DNA of 64,000 nt from Hydrogenophilales bacterium 28-61-23 (GTDB lineage Bacteria; Pseudomonadota; Gammaproteobacteria; Burkholderiales; Thiobacillaceae), in contig NCGJ01000001.1 in NCBI GenBank assembly GCA_002281555.1, forward strand, positions 265,914 through 329,913, given 5' to 3'. Below are positions 38,540 to 49,374 of the stretch, piece after piece (the first letter of the stretch is position 1; every line of letters begins with the position of its first letter). Both the position numbers and the translations under genes were made by a program. The notes beneath the pieces were generated by a model that ran no database searches, was not told the origin of the DNA, and saw only the letters and a program-made list of their open reading frames with translations.

Positions 38540-39262
38540 ATGGCCCAGATGGTCACCCCGTGCAAGCGCATATTGTTGAAGCTTTCCGGCGAAGCGCTGA
38601 TGGGGCCGGATGCGTTTGGCTATCACGCAGACACGATGTCCGGCATGGTTGCCCAGATCAAGGACGTGGTTGACCTGGGCGTACAGGTGGCCATCGTCGT
38701 TGGCGGCGGCAACCTGTTTCGCGGCGCCACCGGCGCGCTTTCCGGCATGGATCGCGCGACCGCCGACAGCATGGGCATGCTGGCAACGGTCATGAACGCG
38801 CTGGCGCTGAAAGACGGCCTGATGGCCGCGGGCGTCGAAACCCGTGTGCAGACCGCCGTCACCATTGCCCACGTCGGCGAAGCCTTCGAGCGGGACAGCG
38901 CGGTACGCCATCTGGAAGCCGGTCGCGTCGTGATCTTTGGCGGCGGCACTGGCAACCCTTTCTTCACCACCGATACCGCTTCCGCCTTGCGCGGCGCCGA
39001 AATCGGCGCCGACCTGATGCTGAAGGCGACCAAGGTGGACGGTGTTTACACCGCCGACCCGAAGAAAGACCCGACCGCCACGCGTTACGAACAACTGAGT
39101 TTCGACGAAGCCATCGAGAAGAACCTGGGCGTCCTGGATACCGCCGCGTTTGCCCTCTGCCGCGAACAGAAACTGCCGCTGTGCGTGTTCAGCATCTTCA
39201 GGGCGGGGGCGTTGAAGCGTGTGGTACTGGGCGAGCCGGAAGGCACCCGGGTCGTCATTTAA
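38540..39262 (+). CDS. pyrH: Uridylate kinase
   Basis: A 240-residue enzyme that phosphorylates UMP to UDP, a homohexamer of the amino-acid kinase fold. Conserved parts are [13 protein letters not shown] (phosphate binding), [27 protein letters not shown] and [16 protein letters not shown]. An ATG three codons downstream is an alternative start; the ribosome site is weak for both, so coupling to tsf is likely. It lies in the conserved tsf-pyrH-frr order. Confidence 0.98.
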   Translation: MAQMVTPCKRILLKLSGEALMGPDAFGYHADTMSGMVAQIKDVVDLGVQVAIVVGGGNLFRGATGALSGMDRATADSMGMLATVMNALALKDGLMAAGVETRVQTAVTIAHVGEAFERDSAVRHLEAGRVVIFGGGTGNPFFTTDTASALRGAEIGADLMLKATKVDGVYTADPKKDPTATRYEQLSFDEAIEKNLGVLDTAAFALCREQKLPLCVFSIFRAGALKRVVLGEPEGTRVVI

Positions 39263-39274
39263 GAGGATTTAGCC

Positions 39275-39832
39275 ATGATTGCCGACATCAAGAAATCCGC
39301 CGAAGAGAAGATGAAGAAGTCCGTCGAGTCGCTCAAGGCGGACTTTGGCAAGGTCCGTACCGGACGCGCCACCACGGGCATCCTGGATCATGTCAAGGTC
39401 GACTACTACGGCACGCCTACGCTGATCAGCCAAGTTGCCAACCTGACCTTGATCGACGCCCATACCGTGGGTGTGCAGACTTGGGAAAAACCCATGCTGG
39501 GTAAGGTTGAAAAAGCGATTCGCGATGCCGACCTCGGCCTCAACCCCTCCAATATGGGTGAAATGCTGCGCGTTCCGATGCCGCCCTTGACCGAAGAACG
39601 GCGCAAGGAACTGGTCAAGCTGGTACGTGGCGAAGCCGAGAATGGCAAGGTCGCGGTGCGCAATATTCGTCGCGACGCCATTGCCCACCTGAAGGAGCTC
39701 CTGAAGAACAAGGAGATCAGCGAGGACGACGAACGACGCGCCACGGAAGACATTCAGAAGCTCACCGATAAATACATCGCCGAGCAGGAAAAACATCTGG
39801 CCGAGAAAGAAAAGGAATTGATGGTGGTCTGA
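39275..39832 (+). CDS. frr: Ribosome recycling factor
   Basis: A 185-residue factor that, with EF-G, splits the ribosome after termination. Key parts are [21 protein letters not shown] near the N-terminus (under 20 conserved positions around RTGRA), [17 protein letters not shown], and a C-terminal [20 protein letters not shown] helix. AGAGGA lies a few bases before the ATG. Its length is normal. Confidence 0.99.
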   Translation: MIADIKKSAEEKMKKSVESLKADFGKVRTGRATTGILDHVKVDYYGTPTLISQVANLTLIDAHTVGVQTWEKPMLGKVEKAIRDADLGLNPSNMGEMLRVPMPPLTEERRKELVKLVRGEAENGKVAVRNIRRDAIAHLKELLKNKEISEDDERRATEDIQKLTDKYIAEQEKHLAEKEKELMVV

Positions 39833-39856
39833 TTCTTCAGGCATCGACACTCCATC

Positions 39857-40609
39857 ATGATAAAGCGATTCTTTAGCTCAACATCGGAAGTACCTGATTC
39901 CGTTGAAGTTCCGCGCCATGTCGCCATCATCATGGATGGCAATGGCCGTTGGGCAAAGAAACGATTTTTGCCGCGTGTCGCCGGCCACGCCCAGGGCGTC
40001 GATCGCGTCCGCGACATTGTCGAAGGCTGTATCGAACGCGGCATCGAATACCTGACCTTGTTCGCTTTCAGTTCTGAAAACTGGCGCCGTCCGCAGGATG
40101 AGGTTACACGCCTGATGGAGCTCTTCGTCATGGCGCTGGAACGCGAAGTCACCCGCATGCATCGCAATGGCGTCTGCCTGAAAGTGGTCGGCGATCTCGG
40201 CCGCTTCGATACCCGTTTGCGTGAACTGATTGCGCAAGGCGAACAGCGCACCCTGGAAAATCGCCGCCTCACACTCACCATCTGTGCCAACTATGGCGGG
40301 CGCTGGGACATACTCAACGCCGTCAACAATTGGCGGCGTGACAATCCCGATGCGGGTGAAATGACCGAGGAAGCACTGGCCGCCTACCTCACCATGCCCT
40401 ATGCCCCCGAGCCGGACCTGTTCATTCGCACCGGTGGAGAGCAGCGCATCAGCAACTTCCTGCTCTGGCAATTGGCCTATTCCGAGTTGTATTTCACCGA
40501 CACCCTATGGCCCGATTTCGATGCGGCGGCGCTCGATCTGGCCATCGACTCATATCGCAAACGTGAACGTCGTTTCGGACGCACCAGCGAGCAACTTCTT
40601 GAACGCTAG
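39857..40609 (+). CDS. uppS: Undecaprenyl diphosphate synthase
   Basis: A 250-residue cis-prenyltransferase that makes the C55 lipid carrier for peptidoglycan and other envelope polymers. The active site is visible: [14 protein letters not shown] (catalytic Asp), [26 protein letters not shown] and the C-terminal [17 protein letters not shown]. The last base of its stop codon is the first base of a 174-bp inverted-repeat element. Confidence 0.98.
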   Translation: MIKRFFSSTSEVPDSVEVPRHVAIIMDGNGRWAKKRFLPRVAGHAQGVDRVRDIVEGCIERGIEYLTLFAFSSENWRRPQDEVTRLMELFVMALEREVTRMHRNGVCLKVVGDLGRFDTRLRELIAQGEQRTLENRRLTLTICANYGGRWDILNAVNNWRRDNPDAGEMTEEALAAYLTMPYAPEPDLFIRTGGEQRISNFLLWQLAYSELYFTDTLWPDFDAAALDLAIDSYRKRERRFGRTSEQLLER

Positions 40610-40782
40610 TGCTTATTTGCATAAGTCCGCGTCAATACAGAGGCCGAGGATTTGGCCTGGTTGGCGCGAAGAGAAGCGCGGCCATGCTTGTTTCATGGCG
40701 AGGATGACCGACCAAGTCAGACACGGCAAAGACCGGCCGGATACAGCGTGGCTTATGCAGCGTGACTTATGCAAGTAAGCAC
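40609..40782. mobile_element. 174-bp inverted-repeat (MITE-like) element between uppS and cdsA
   Basis: The 19-bp ends, GTGCTTATTTGCATAAGTC (40609-40627) and GACTTATGCAAGTAAGCAC (40764-40782), are inverted repeats with one mismatch. The interior has no gene. CTTATGCA occurs a further time near the right end. It overlaps the last base of uppS and the first codons of cdsA. The small size, terminal repeats and lack of coding sequence fit a MITE or a large palindromic repeat. Confidence 0.65.
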
Positions 40783-41578
40783 TAAATCCGCGCTGCAAAC
40801 GCGCATTGCCACCGCGACCCCCTTGATCGCCGGTTTTCTGGCGGCGCTCTACTGGGCGCCAGCGCCAGTCTGGATAGGCCTGACCGGCCTCGTCCTGCTG
40901 CTGGCGGCGTGGGAATGGGCCGCGATGGCCGGACTGGGCCGGATTCCTGGCTTGATCTACGCCGTCCTGCTCTGCGCGGCCGGCAACGGGCTCGCCTTCA
41001 CTGCGCCCAGCCTGGCCGAACCGTTCTATCCCGCCCTCGCCTTCTGGTTGCTGGCGCCGACCCTGCTCGCTCGCGCGGTCGCGGTTCGACCGGCGGCGCT
41101 ACACCTTGGACTCGGCATCATCGTCCTGCTGCCCACGCAACTCGGCCTGATCGCGCTGCGCGACATCAGCCCCGATCTGCTGCTGGTTGTGGTCGGCGTC
41201 GTGGTCATTGCCGATACCGCCGCCTATTTCTCCGGCCGCGCCTTCGGCAAACACAAACTGGCGCCCAGCATCAGCCCGGGCAAAACCTGGGAAGGCGCGA
41301 TCGGCGCCTGGCTGGCCATCACGATCTACGCGCTGCTGCTGTATGTTTACGCGCCCGCCACGATCAAGCTGCAATGCCTGCCGCAAGCCCTGGCGCTGTT
41401 CTGGGCATTGTTCGGGCTGTCCGTGCTGGGCGACCTGTTCGAAAGCACGCTCAAACGCCAGGCCGGCATCAAGGACAGCGGCACGCTGCTGCCCGGGCAC
41501 GGCGGTATTCTGGATCGCATCGACAGCCTTACCGCTGTGCTGCCCGCCGCAACTCTGTTCTGGATGTGGTTGAAATGA
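40769..41578 (+). CDS. cdsA: Phosphatidate cytidylyltransferase
   Basis: A 269-residue integral membrane enzyme that makes CDP-diacylglycerol from phosphatidate and CTP, the branch point of phospholipid synthesis. The signature near the C-terminus is [21 protein letters not shown], then [34 protein letters not shown] is another conserved part. The family-like sequence begins at LQTRIATA; the preceding codons, including the ATG, are inside an inverted repeat, so the original start may have been replaced. The stop overlaps dxr. Confidence 0.97.
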   Translation: MQVSTKSALQTRIATATPLIAGFLAALYWAPAPVWIGLTGLVLLLAAWEWAAMAGLGRIPGLIYAVLLCAAGNGLAFTAPSLAEPFYPALAFWLLAPTLLARAVAVRPAALHLGLGIIVLLPTQLGLIALRDISPDLLLVVVGVVVIADTAAYFSGRAFGKHKLAPSISPGKTWEGAIGAWLAITIYALLLYVYAPATIKLQCLPQALALFWALFGLSVLGDLFESTLKRQAGIKDSGTLLPGHGGILDRIDSLTAVLPAATLFWMWLK

Positions 41579-42780
41579 CTTTGCACTCACTGACGATACT
41601 GGGCGCCACCGGCACCATCGGCGTCAATACGCTCGATGTCGTCGCGCGCCATCCGGAAAAATTCCGCGTCGTCGCGCTGACCGGCCAGAACCAGATCGAG
41701 AAGCTGGCCGAGCAATGCCTGCGCTTCCATCCACGCTATGCCGTCGTGCTGGACGCCGACAAGGCGCAAGCGTTGGAGGCGTTACTCGCGGGCACCGACA
41801 CGGAAATCCTGGTCGGCATCGAGGCGCTGGAGTTCGTTTCCAGCTTGCCGGAGGTCGACAGCGTGATGGCCGCCATCGTCGGCGCGGCCGGGTTACGTCC
41901 GGCGCTCGCCGCCGCCCGTGCCGGCAAACGAGTACTCCTGGCCAATAAAGAAACCCTGGTCATGGCGGGCCGTTTTTTCATGCAGGCGGTGCGCGACCAC
42001 AACGCCACCTTGCTACCCATCGATAGCGAGCACAACGCGGTGTTCCAGTCGATGCCGGCCGCTTACTTCCAACGTAACAACACCGGCGACCTCAAGGCGC
42101 ACGGCGTGCGCCGCGTTCTGCTGACCGCGTCCGGCGGGCCGTTCCGCACGCGCGAACTGGATACTCTCAAGGACATCACGCCGGAACAGGCCATCGCCCA
42201 CCCGAACTGGGTCATGGGCAAGAAAATCTCGGTCGACTCCGCCACCATGATGAACAAGGGCCTCGAAGTCATCGAAGCGCGCTGGTTGTTCAACGCCCAA
42301 CCGGAGCAGATCGAAGTCGTCATTCATCCGCAAAGCATCGTCCACAGCATGGTTGAGTACCTGGATGGCTCCGTGCTGGCGCAGCTTTCCAACCCGGACA
42401 TGCGCACGCCGATCGCGCATTCCCTGGCCTACCCGGAGCGGATCGAGGCTGGCGTCAACTGGCTCGATCTGACCAAGATCGGCACGCTGACTTTCGAGGC
42501 GCCCGATCTGCGCCGCTTTCCCTGCCTCGGACTGGCCTATCAGGCGCTAGCCGCCGGCGGCGCCGCGCCGGCGATGCTCAATGCCGCCAACGAGGAAGTC
42601 GTGGCCGCATTTCTGGACAAGCGAATTCCTTACCTGTCCATCGCCGCCACGCTCGATGCCGTCTTGCAGCGATTGGCCGATCAGCCGGCGGACTCGTTGG
42701 AGGATCTGATGGTGGCGGATGCGGCCGCCCGCGCCATGGCGCGAGAACTCATCGCCGCAAACAGCTTCAATCCGGTATGA
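41575..42780 (+). CDS. dxr: 1-deoxy-D-xylulose 5-phosphate reductoisomerase
   Basis: A 401-residue NADPH enzyme of the MEP isoprenoid pathway. The nucleotide motif is [15 protein letters not shown] (most relatives have GSTGSIG). Substrate and metal parts are [39 protein letters not shown] and [11 protein letters not shown]. The ATG overlaps the cdsA stop (ATGA); longer upstream frames lie within cdsA. It provides isoprene units used by UppS in the same block. Confidence 0.98.
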   Translation: MTLHSLTILGATGTIGVNTLDVVARHPEKFRVVALTGQNQIEKLAEQCLRFHPRYAVVLDADKAQALEALLAGTDTEILVGIEALEFVSSLPEVDSVMAAIVGAAGLRPALAAARAGKRVLLANKETLVMAGRFFMQAVRDHNATLLPIDSEHNAVFQSMPAAYFQRNNTGDLKAHGVRRVLLTASGGPFRTRELDTLKDITPEQAIAHPNWVMGKKISVDSATMMNKGLEVIEARWLFNAQPEQIEVVIHPQSIVHSMVEYLDGSVLAQLSNPDMRTPIAHSLAYPERIEAGVNWLDLTKIGTLTFEAPDLRRFPCLGLAYQALAAGGAAPAMLNAANEEVVAAFLDKRIPYLSIAATLDAVLQRLADQPADSLEDLMVADAAARAMARELIAANSFNPV

Positions 42781-44144
42781 CCACGCTGCTCGCATTTGTG
42801 GCCACCCTGGCCATCCTCATCGTCTTTCACGAATTCGGCCACTATCTGGTCGCGCGTCTGGCCGGCGTGAAGGTTCTGCGTTTTTCCATCGGTTTCGGCA
42901 AAGTCCTGGCTCAGCGTACCGACAGCAACGGTACCGAATGGGCCTTGGCCGCGATACCCATGGGCGGCTACGTGAAAATGCTGGACGAGCGCGAAGCGCC
43001 GGTCGCGCCGGAATTGCTCGACCAAGCCTTCAATCGCAAATCCGTGGCGGCGCGCGCGGCGATAGTCGCCGCCGGCCCCCTGGCCAATTTCCTGCTCGCC
43101 ATTCTGTTGTTCTGGGCGCTGTTCATGTCTGGCGTGCCCATCCTGAAACCGGTGCTCGGCGAAGCGCCAAGTGGAACGCCGGCGGCGCTGGCCGGGATCA
43201 AATCGGGCGAGATGGTTACCGCGGTCAATGGCGAGCGCGTGGAAAGCTTTCAGGATCTTCATTGGCTCGCGCTCAAACACACCATCGGCGACGACGACCT
43301 GAGTATCGATACGGTCGATGCCAAAGGTTATCTGGCGCATCGGCTGCTTACTCTGACCCAGGCCGATGGACAGTCCAAGCGTGACGAAACCTTCGAACAA
43401 TCGCCATTGAAAGCGCTCGGCCTGGTGCGCTATTTGCCGCCATTAGCGCCGGTGCTGGCCGAGGTAGTGCCCAAAGGGGCCGCCGATCGGGCCGGCTTGC
43501 GGCCAGGCGACCGCATTCGCGCTATCGATGACCGCCCCATCGGCCATTGGGATGAAATGGTCAATATTGTTCGCGCTTCGCCCAATATCGGTTTGCATTT
43601 TCAGGTCGAGCGACAAGGCCAGCTGCGCGAATTCACGGTGCGGCCGGAATCGGTAGCCAGTGCCGGCAAGACCAGCGGCCGCATCGGCGCTGCACCGAAA
43701 ATCGATCCGGCCTTGTTTGAGCCCTATCAGGCCGAAGCCCGCTATGGCCCGTTGGAAGCCTTGTCCAGAGCGCTGGATCGGACTCGGGAGCTTTCCGTGT
43801 TCAGCCTGGAGATGCTGGGCCGCATGTTGATAGGCGAGGTTTCGGTCAAAAACCTGTCCGGGCCGATCACCATCGCCGATTACGCCGGACAATCCGCCGC
43901 GAGTGGCGTCGGCAGTTTCATCGCATTTTTAGCGCTGGTCAGCATCAGTCTAGGCGTGCTTAACCTCCTCCCGGTGCCATTACTGGATGGGGGCCACTTA
44001 CTGTATTATTTCGTCGAATTTTTGACCGGGAAACCTGTACCCGAGCGGGTTCAGGAAATCGGCCAACGCATAGGAATCGGCCTTCTGGGTCTGCTGATGT
44101 TCTTCGCCCTGTTCAACGACCTGCAACGACTTTTTGTCGGATAA
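42777..44144 (+). CDS. rseP: Site-2 protease RseP
   Basis: A 455-residue inner-membrane zinc protease of the envelope-stress pathway, which cuts anti-sigma factor RseA within the membrane. The zinc motif is [16 protein letters not shown], and the third ligand is in [15 protein letters not shown]. Two PDZ domains lie between ([13 protein letters not shown] and [12 protein letters not shown]). The start overlaps the dxr stop. bamA follows after 7 bp. Confidence 0.98.
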   Translation: MTTLLAFVATLAILIVFHEFGHYLVARLAGVKVLRFSIGFGKVLAQRTDSNGTEWALAAIPMGGYVKMLDEREAPVAPELLDQAFNRKSVAARAAIVAAGPLANFLLAILLFWALFMSGVPILKPVLGEAPSGTPAALAGIKSGEMVTAVNGERVESFQDLHWLALKHTIGDDDLSIDTVDAKGYLAHRLLTLTQADGQSKRDETFEQSPLKALGLVRYLPPLAPVLAEVVPKGAADRAGLRPGDRIRAIDDRPIGHWDEMVNIVRASPNIGLHFQVERQGQLREFTVRPESVASAGKTSGRIGAAPKIDPALFEPYQAEARYGPLEALSRALDRTRELSVFSLEMLGRMLIGEVSVKNLSGPITIADYAGQSAASGVGSFIAFLALVSISLGVLNLLPVPLLDGGHLLYYFVEFLTGKPVPERVQEIGQRIGIGLLGLLMFFALFNDLQRLFVG

Positions 44145-44151
44145 CCGCCCC

Positions 44152-46518
44152 ATGCTTTCTTTTCGTCTTCTTCCGCTTTGCCCCGCCATGCTCGCCTTGG
44201 CTTTTCTTTCGGCGCAAGCACAAGCCTTTGATTCATTCGAGGTCAAAGATATCCGGGTGGAAGGCATCCAGCGCACTGAGGCTGGCACGGTATTCAGCTA
44301 CCTGCCGGTCAAGGTCGGCGAAACGCTGACCGCGCAACGCGCGGCCGAAGCCATCAAAGCGCTCTATGCCACAGGTTTTTTCAAGGATGTGCGCCTGGAA
44401 GCCAACAACGATGTGCTAGTGGTCACGGTGGAAGAACGCCCGGGTATCGCGAGCGTCGATTTCACCGGCATGAAGGAATTCCCGAAAGACGAAATCAAAA
44501 CCGGTCTCAAACAAATCGGCTTGGCGGAAGGCCGCATCCTGGACAAGTCGTTACTGGATAAAGCGGAGCAGGAGCTGAAACGGCAATACTTCAATCGGGG
44601 CATGTACGCGGTTCAGGTGAAGGCCGTGTCGACACCGCTGGAGCGCAATCGGGTCGCGATCAGTTTTGAAGTCAATGAAGGCGAGGTCACCAAGATCCGC
44701 TCGATCAACATCGTCGGCGCCAAGGTTTTTCCCGAAAAACAACTGTTGAAATTGTTCAATCTGAGAACACCCGGCTGGCTGAGCTGGTGGAGTAAAAACG
44801 ACCAGTATTCGAAGCAGAAACTGTCGGGAGATCTGGAAACCTTGCGCTCGCATTACCTGAATCAGGGTTACCTGGAGTTCAACGTCGAATCCACCCAGGT
44901 TTCGATCACGCCGGACAAGAAAGATATCTACATCACCATCAATATCAACGAAGGTGAGCGCTACACGGTGGCCGATATCAAATTCGCCGGCGATTTGCCG
45001 GTAGCGGAAAGCGAATTGAGAGGATTGGTCAGTTTGAAGGCTGGCGAAGTTTTCTCGCGCGAACGGCTGAACGAATCCAGCAAAAAAATCGGCGACCGCC
45101 TGGGCAATGAAGGTTATGCCTTCTCGAATGTGAATGCGGCCCCGGAGATCGATAAAGACAAACGCAGCGCCAGCTTTACGTTTCTGGTCGACCCAGGCAG
45201 AAAAGTCTATGTTCGCCGCATCAATGTCACTGGCAACACCAAAACGAAGGATGAAGTCGTGCGGCGAGAAATGCGCCAGATGGAAGGCGCATGGTATGCC
45301 GCCGACAAGGTCAACCGTTCGCGCGAACGGGTTGAGCGGCTTGGCTTTTTCAAGGAAACCACCATTGAAACGCCGCCGGTGCCAGGCACAACCGATCAGG
45401 TCGATGTCAATATCAACGTGACCGAGCAACCCACCGGCAACATATTGCTGGGCGCCGGTTTTTCCAGTTCGGACGGCCTGGTTCTATCGGGCTCGGTTTC
45501 GCAAAACAACCTGTTCGGCACTGGCAATCGTCTTTCAGTCCAGATCAACAGCGGCAGCGTCAACAAGGTATTTTCCCTGTCTTACACCAATCCCTATTTC
45601 ACCCAGGACGGCGTCAGCCTCGGTTACGACATTTATCAACGCAATGTGAATACATCCAGCCTGAATAGCGTCGCCGATTACGACACCTCCACTATCGGCG
45701 CCGGTGTACGACTGGGCGTGCCGATCACCGAACTTGATACGGTCAATTTCGGACTCGCTTACGAACAGGTCGCGCTGGATCTGTCCGCCACCGCGCCGAA
45801 TGTCTACCACGACTACGCCGGCCAGTACGAACCGGCGTGTGCCGGTCCGACTGGCTACAACACGGCGTGTGGCTCCACGACCAACTCGCTCCGTTTCGAA
45901 ACCGGTTGGGCGCGCGACTCGCGCGACAGCCTCCTGTATCCAACCAAAGGCACGTTTCAACGTGCTTTCCTGGAGGCCGGCACCCCGCTGGGCGACCTCA
46001 ACTACTACAAATTGAACTATCAATATCAGTGGCTACGTCCGCTCTCGCGCAGCGTAAGCCTGATGTTGAACGGTGAAATCGGCCTTGGCGGTGGCTATAG
46101 CGGCAAGGACATGCCTTTATTCCGCAATTTCTTTGCCGGCGGCATCGGCTCGGTGCGAGGTTTCGATTCCGGCGCGCTGGGACCGAAGGCGACCAATACC
46201 GCGGGCAGCAGTTTCTCGATCGGCGGCACCAAGCGACTCGTCGGCAACGCGGAATTGCTGTTCCCGTTCCCCGGCATGGGCAACGATCGTTCCGTCCGGC
46301 TCAGCACATTCTTGGACATCGGCGCCGTGGCTGGAGCCGGCGACAGCCTTGGGCGTTACGAAGCACTTTCCCTAGCCGATATGCGCTATTCCTTCGGCGC
46401 GGCCGTCACCTGGTATTCACCCATGGGGCCGATCAAGCTTTCCCTGGCTAAAGCGCTCAACGCGGCCACGGACGATAAAACCCAGATGTTCCAGTTCCAG
46501 CTCGGCAATGTATTCTGA
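44152..46518 (+). CDS. bamA: Outer-membrane assembly factor BamA
   Basis: A 788-residue outer-membrane protein that inserts beta-barrels. The signal peptide ends at AQA, followed by FDSFEVKDIRVEGIQRTEAG. Five POTRA domains (to about residue 425) and a 16-strand barrel follow; the loop-6 motif is in GSVRGFDSGALGP (VRGF), and the last residue is Phe (LGNVF). I chose the ATG giving MLSFRLLPL; an upstream TTG is less likely. It is essential in Gram-negative bacteria. Confidence 0.98.
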   Translation: MLSFRLLPLCPAMLALAFLSAQAQAFDSFEVKDIRVEGIQRTEAGTVFSYLPVKVGETLTAQRAAEAIKALYATGFFKDVRLEANNDVLVVTVEERPGIASVDFTGMKEFPKDEIKTGLKQIGLAEGRILDKSLLDKAEQELKRQYFNRGMYAVQVKAVSTPLERNRVAISFEVNEGEVTKIRSINIVGAKVFPEKQLLKLFNLRTPGWLSWWSKNDQYSKQKLSGDLETLRSHYLNQGYLEFNVESTQVSITPDKKDIYITININEGERYTVADIKFAGDLPVAESELRGLVSLKAGEVFSRERLNESSKKIGDRLGNEGYAFSNVNAAPEIDKDKRSASFTFLVDPGRKVYVRRINVTGNTKTKDEVVRREMRQMEGAWYAADKVNRSRERVERLGFFKETTIETPPVPGTTDQVDVNINVTEQPTGNILLGAGFSSSDGLVLSGSVSQNNLFGTGNRLSVQINSGSVNKVFSLSYTNPYFTQDGVSLGYDIYQRNVNTSSLNSVADYDTSTIGAGVRLGVPITELDTVNFGLAYEQVALDLSATAPNVYHDYAGQYEPACAGPTGYNTACGSTTNSLRFETGWARDSRDSLLYPTKGTFQRAFLEAGTPLGDLNYYKLNYQYQWLRPLSRSVSLMLNGEIGLGGGYSGKDMPLFRNFFAGGIGSVRGFDSGALGPKATNTAGSSFSIGGTKRLVGNAELLFPFPGMGNDRSVRLSTFLDIGAVAGAGDSLGRYEALSLADMRYSFGAAVTWYSPMGPIKLSLAKALNAATDDKTQMFQFQLGNVF

Positions 46519-46550
46519 CAGCGCGCTTAGCCCGACATAGGAGATTCACC

Positions 46551-47051
46551 TTGAAACCGATATTCGCACAGTTCCTCGCCATTTCTCTCCTCGCCATGAG
46601 CGCTTCCGCCGCTCTCGCGGTGGAGCTGAAGATTGGCTTTGTCAACACGGAAAAGGTATTTCGTGAATCCAGTCTCTCCCTCAAAGCGACCAAGAAACTT
46701 GAAAAAGAGTTTCAGACACGCGATCAGGAATTGCAGAAACTGATCAAACAGGCGCGCGATCTGCAGACCTATATGGAAAAAGAAGGCTTGACGCTGTCCG
46801 AAGCGGACCGCGCCAAGAAACAAAAGGAACTGGCCAATATCAGCCGGGACCTTCAACACGACCAGCGCGCATTTCGCGAAGATTTGAACCAGCGCAAGAA
46901 CGAAGAATTCGCTTCCGTCCAGGATCGGGCCCGCAAGGCGATCACCGAGATCGCGGAAAAGGAAAAATTCGACTTGATCCTGGAAAATGTGGTCTACGCC
47001 AGTCCTAAAGTCGATATCACCGATCGCGTCCTGAAATCTTTGGAACGCTGA
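46551..47051 (+). CDS. skp: Periplasmic chaperone Skp/OmpH
   Basis: A 166-residue chaperone that carries unfolded outer-membrane proteins across the periplasm to BamA. The signal peptide ends near ASAALAVE. LKIGFVNTEKVFRES, then a long charged coiled coil, and a C-terminal EKEKFDLILENVVYASPKVDITD strand region (pieces shown are within the family pattern) form the jellyfish-like trimer. It lies in the bamA-skp-lpxD order. Confidence 0.95.
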   Translation: MKPIFAQFLAISLLAMSASAALAVELKIGFVNTEKVFRESSLSLKATKKLEKEFQTRDQELQKLIKQARDLQTYMEKEGLTLSEADRAKKQKELANISRDLQHDQRAFREDLNQRKNEEFASVQDRARKAITEIAEKEKFDLILENVVYASPKVDITDRVLKSLER

Positions 47052-47057
47052 TTTCCC

Positions 47058-48092
47058 ATGCCTGACCTGTCGCTGGCCGAACTGCAAGCTCATCTGGGCG
47101 GGACTATCCGTGGCAATCCGGATACGCGGGTCGATGGCGTCGCTTCATTGCAGCATGCCAAGCCGCATCAGCTTGGCTTTTTCCTGAGTCCGAAATATCT
47201 GGCGCAGGCTCGCGCCAGTCAGGCCGGCGCGCTGATCGTCCCGGACAAGCTGGATGGGGAATTGCCACAACCTTGCCTGCTTGTCGCCAATGCCCACGCC
47301 AGCTTCGCCCGCGCGATCTCGTTGCTGCAACCCGACCCGGTTATCGAGCCTGGCATACACCCCAGCGCCGTGCTGGCGGATGACGTCATTGTTGGCGCCG
47401 AGGCGCGCATCGGCGCCGGCGCGGTGATCGGTTCAGGGGCGATCATTGGCGCGCGTTGCCAGATCGGCCCGCATTGCGTCATCGGCCCGGGCGTTCGACT
47501 CGGCGAGGACTGCTTATTGCATCCGCGCGTCACCATCCAGCACGGGTGTATTCTGGGCAACCGGATCATCCTGCATCCGGGCGTCGTGATCGGCGCCGAC
47601 GGTTTCGGCCTGGCTTGGGATGCCGAACCGAAGGATGGGGCATGGCTGAAGGTGCCGCAGGTCGGCCGCGTGATTATTGAAGACGATGTCGAAGTGGGCG
47701 CCAACACCTGCATAGACCGAGGCGCGCTGGACGATACCGTGATTGAAACCGGCGTCAAACTCGACAACCAGATTCAGATCGCCCACAACTGTCGAATCGG
47801 CCGCCACACGGCTATTGCCGCCTGTGCCGGCATCGCGGGTAGCGCGAGCGTTGGCGCGTATTGCCAGATCGGCGGCGCGGCCCTGATTCTGGGCCATACC
47901 GACATCTGCGATCGGGTCATCGTTTCCGCCGCCACTTTCGTCTCGAAAGACATACGCGAAGCGGGCACCTATACCTCGGTGCTGCCGCTGATGAAACATG
48001 AAGACTGGAAACACAACGCCGCGCATCTGCGTCGTCTCGATACGCTGGTGCAACGGATCAAATTATTGGAAGAAAGGCTGAAGGAAAACTGA
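47058..48092 (+). CDS. lpxD: UDP-3-O-acylglucosamine N-acyltransferase
   Basis: A 344-residue enzyme of lipid A synthesis that adds the second 3-hydroxyacyl chain. The N-terminal uridine-binding domain ([16 protein letters not shown]) is followed by a hexapeptide-repeat left-handed helix (repeats such as [14 protein letters not shown]). The catalytic His is in [13 protein letters not shown]. It is 6 bp after skp and 1 bp before fabZ. Confidence 0.98.
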   Translation: MPDLSLAELQAHLGGTIRGNPDTRVDGVASLQHAKPHQLGFFLSPKYLAQARASQAGALIVPDKLDGELPQPCLLVANAHASFARAISLLQPDPVIEPGIHPSAVLADDVIVGAEARIGAGAVIGSGAIIGARCQIGPHCVIGPGVRLGEDCLLHPRVTIQHGCILGNRIILHPGVVIGADGFGLAWDAEPKDGAWLKVPQVGRVIIEDDVEVGANTCIDRGALDDTVIETGVKLDNQIQIAHNCRIGRHTAIAACAGIAGSASVGAYCQIGGAALILGHTDICDRVIVSAATFVSKDIREAGTYTSVLPLMKHEDWKHNAAHLRRLDTLVQRIKLLEERLKEN

Positions 48093-48093
48093 T

Positions 48094-48573
48094 ATGGCTA
48101 CCGAAATGGTTACCAGCAAGGCTGCGGACAGTGGCATGGATATCGCCGAGATCATGAAATATCTGCCGCATCGCTATCCCTTGCTGTTGGTGGATCGCGT
48201 GCTGGAACTGGTTGTCAACGAACGCATCGTTGCGATCAAGAACATCACCATGAACGAACCCCAGTTTACCGGGCATTTTCCGAATCACCCGGTCATGCCG
48301 GGCGTACTGATGATCGAAGCCCTGGCACAAACGGCCGGCCTGCTTGCGTTCAAGAGCGTCGGCAATGAAATCGGCCCGAAGAGCGTGGTCTATTTCGTCG
48401 GCATCGACGGCGCCCGCTTCAAGCGCCCGGTGGTGCCAGGCGATCAGTTGCGCATGGAAGCGGTTTTGCTCAGATACACGCGCGGCATCTGGAAATTCGC
48501 CGTCAAAGGCACCGTGGATGGCGTGACCGCATGCGAAGCCGAATTGATGTGCACCCTGAAAGAAATCGACTGA
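48094..48573 (+). CDS. fabZ: 3-hydroxyacyl-ACP dehydratase FabZ
   Basis: A 159-residue hot-dog-fold enzyme of fatty acid synthesis. The catalytic His is in [14 protein letters not shown] and the Glu in [26 protein letters not shown] is a further signature. The conserved part begins at [12 protein letters not shown] (residue 15), so that ATG is another possible start. It sits between lpxD and lpxA, as usual. Confidence 0.98.
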   Translation: MATEMVTSKAADSGMDIAEIMKYLPHRYPLLLVDRVLELVVNERIVAIKNITMNEPQFTGHFPNHPVMPGVLMIEALAQTAGLLAFKSVGNEIGPKSVVYFVGIDGARFKRPVVPGDQLRMEAVLLRYTRGIWKFAVKGTVDGVTACEAELMCTLKEID

Positions 48574-48578
48574 ACGCA

Positions 48579-49367
48579 ATGGCAAGCACGATGGCCGAAA
48601 TACATCCGACTGCTCTGGTCCATCCGCTGGCCAAGCTGGGCGATGGCGTCGTCGTCGGCGCCTATTCCATCATTGGCGAACACGTTGAAATCGGCGCGGC
48701 CACCCGGATCGGGCCGCATGCGGTGATCACCGGCCACACCCGCATCGGTCGCGGCAATCGTATTTTTCAGTTCGTCTCGCTCGGCGAGGAGCCGCAGGAC
48801 AAAAAATATGCCGGCGAACCGACCCGCCTGGAAATCGGCGACAACAATGTCATCCGCGAGTTCTGCACCTTCAATACCGGAACGATCCAGGATGCCGGCG
48901 TCACCCGGCTGGGCAATGACAACTGGATCATGGCCTACGTGCATATCGCCCATGACTGCGATATCGGCGACCACACGATCTTTGCCAACAACGCCTCGCT
49001 GGCCGGACACGTCAGCGTTCGGGACTACGCAATTCTTGGCGGCTTCACCGGCGTGCACCAGTTTTGTCGCATCGGCGCCCATGTCATTACCGGCATCGCC
49101 TCGGTCATTCGCCAGGATGTGCCACCCTTTTTTACTGTCGCGGGCAGTCCCGCCGCGCCGCATGGCATCAATTCGGAAGGCCTCAAGCGGCGCGGGTACA
49201 GCGTGGAAGCGATCAGCGCAATCAAACGCGCCTACAAGACGCTATACAAATCCGGCCTGGGTTTAAGCGAAGCCCAGAGCGTCATCGCGAGCGAGGCGGT
49301 TCAAACCCCCGAACTTCAAACCTTGGCGGATTTCCTGGCTGTTACGGGCCGCGGCATCATTCGTTGA
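48579..49367 (+). CDS. lpxA: UDP-N-acetylglucosamine acyltransferase
   Basis: A 262-residue enzyme for the first step of lipid A synthesis. It consists of hexapeptide repeats with the catalytic His in AYVHIAHDCDIGDH and the acyl-ruler region near GGFTGVHQFCRIGAH. The C-terminal helical domain has GLKRRGYS. I chose MASTMAEIHPTA, which starts 5 bp after the fabZ stop; MAEIHPTA four codons later is equally plausible. Confidence 0.98.
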   Translation: MASTMAEIHPTALVHPLAKLGDGVVVGAYSIIGEHVEIGAATRIGPHAVITGHTRIGRGNRIFQFVSLGEEPQDKKYAGEPTRLEIGDNNVIREFCTFNTGTIQDAGVTRLGNDNWIMAYVHIAHDCDIGDHTIFANNASLAGHVSVRDYAILGGFTGVHQFCRIGAHVITGIASVIRQDVPPFFTVAGSPAAPHGINSEGLKRRGYSVEAISAIKRAYKTLYKSGLGLSEAQSVIASEAVQTPELQTLADFLAVTGRGIIR

Positions 49368-49374
49368 GGCGGCA

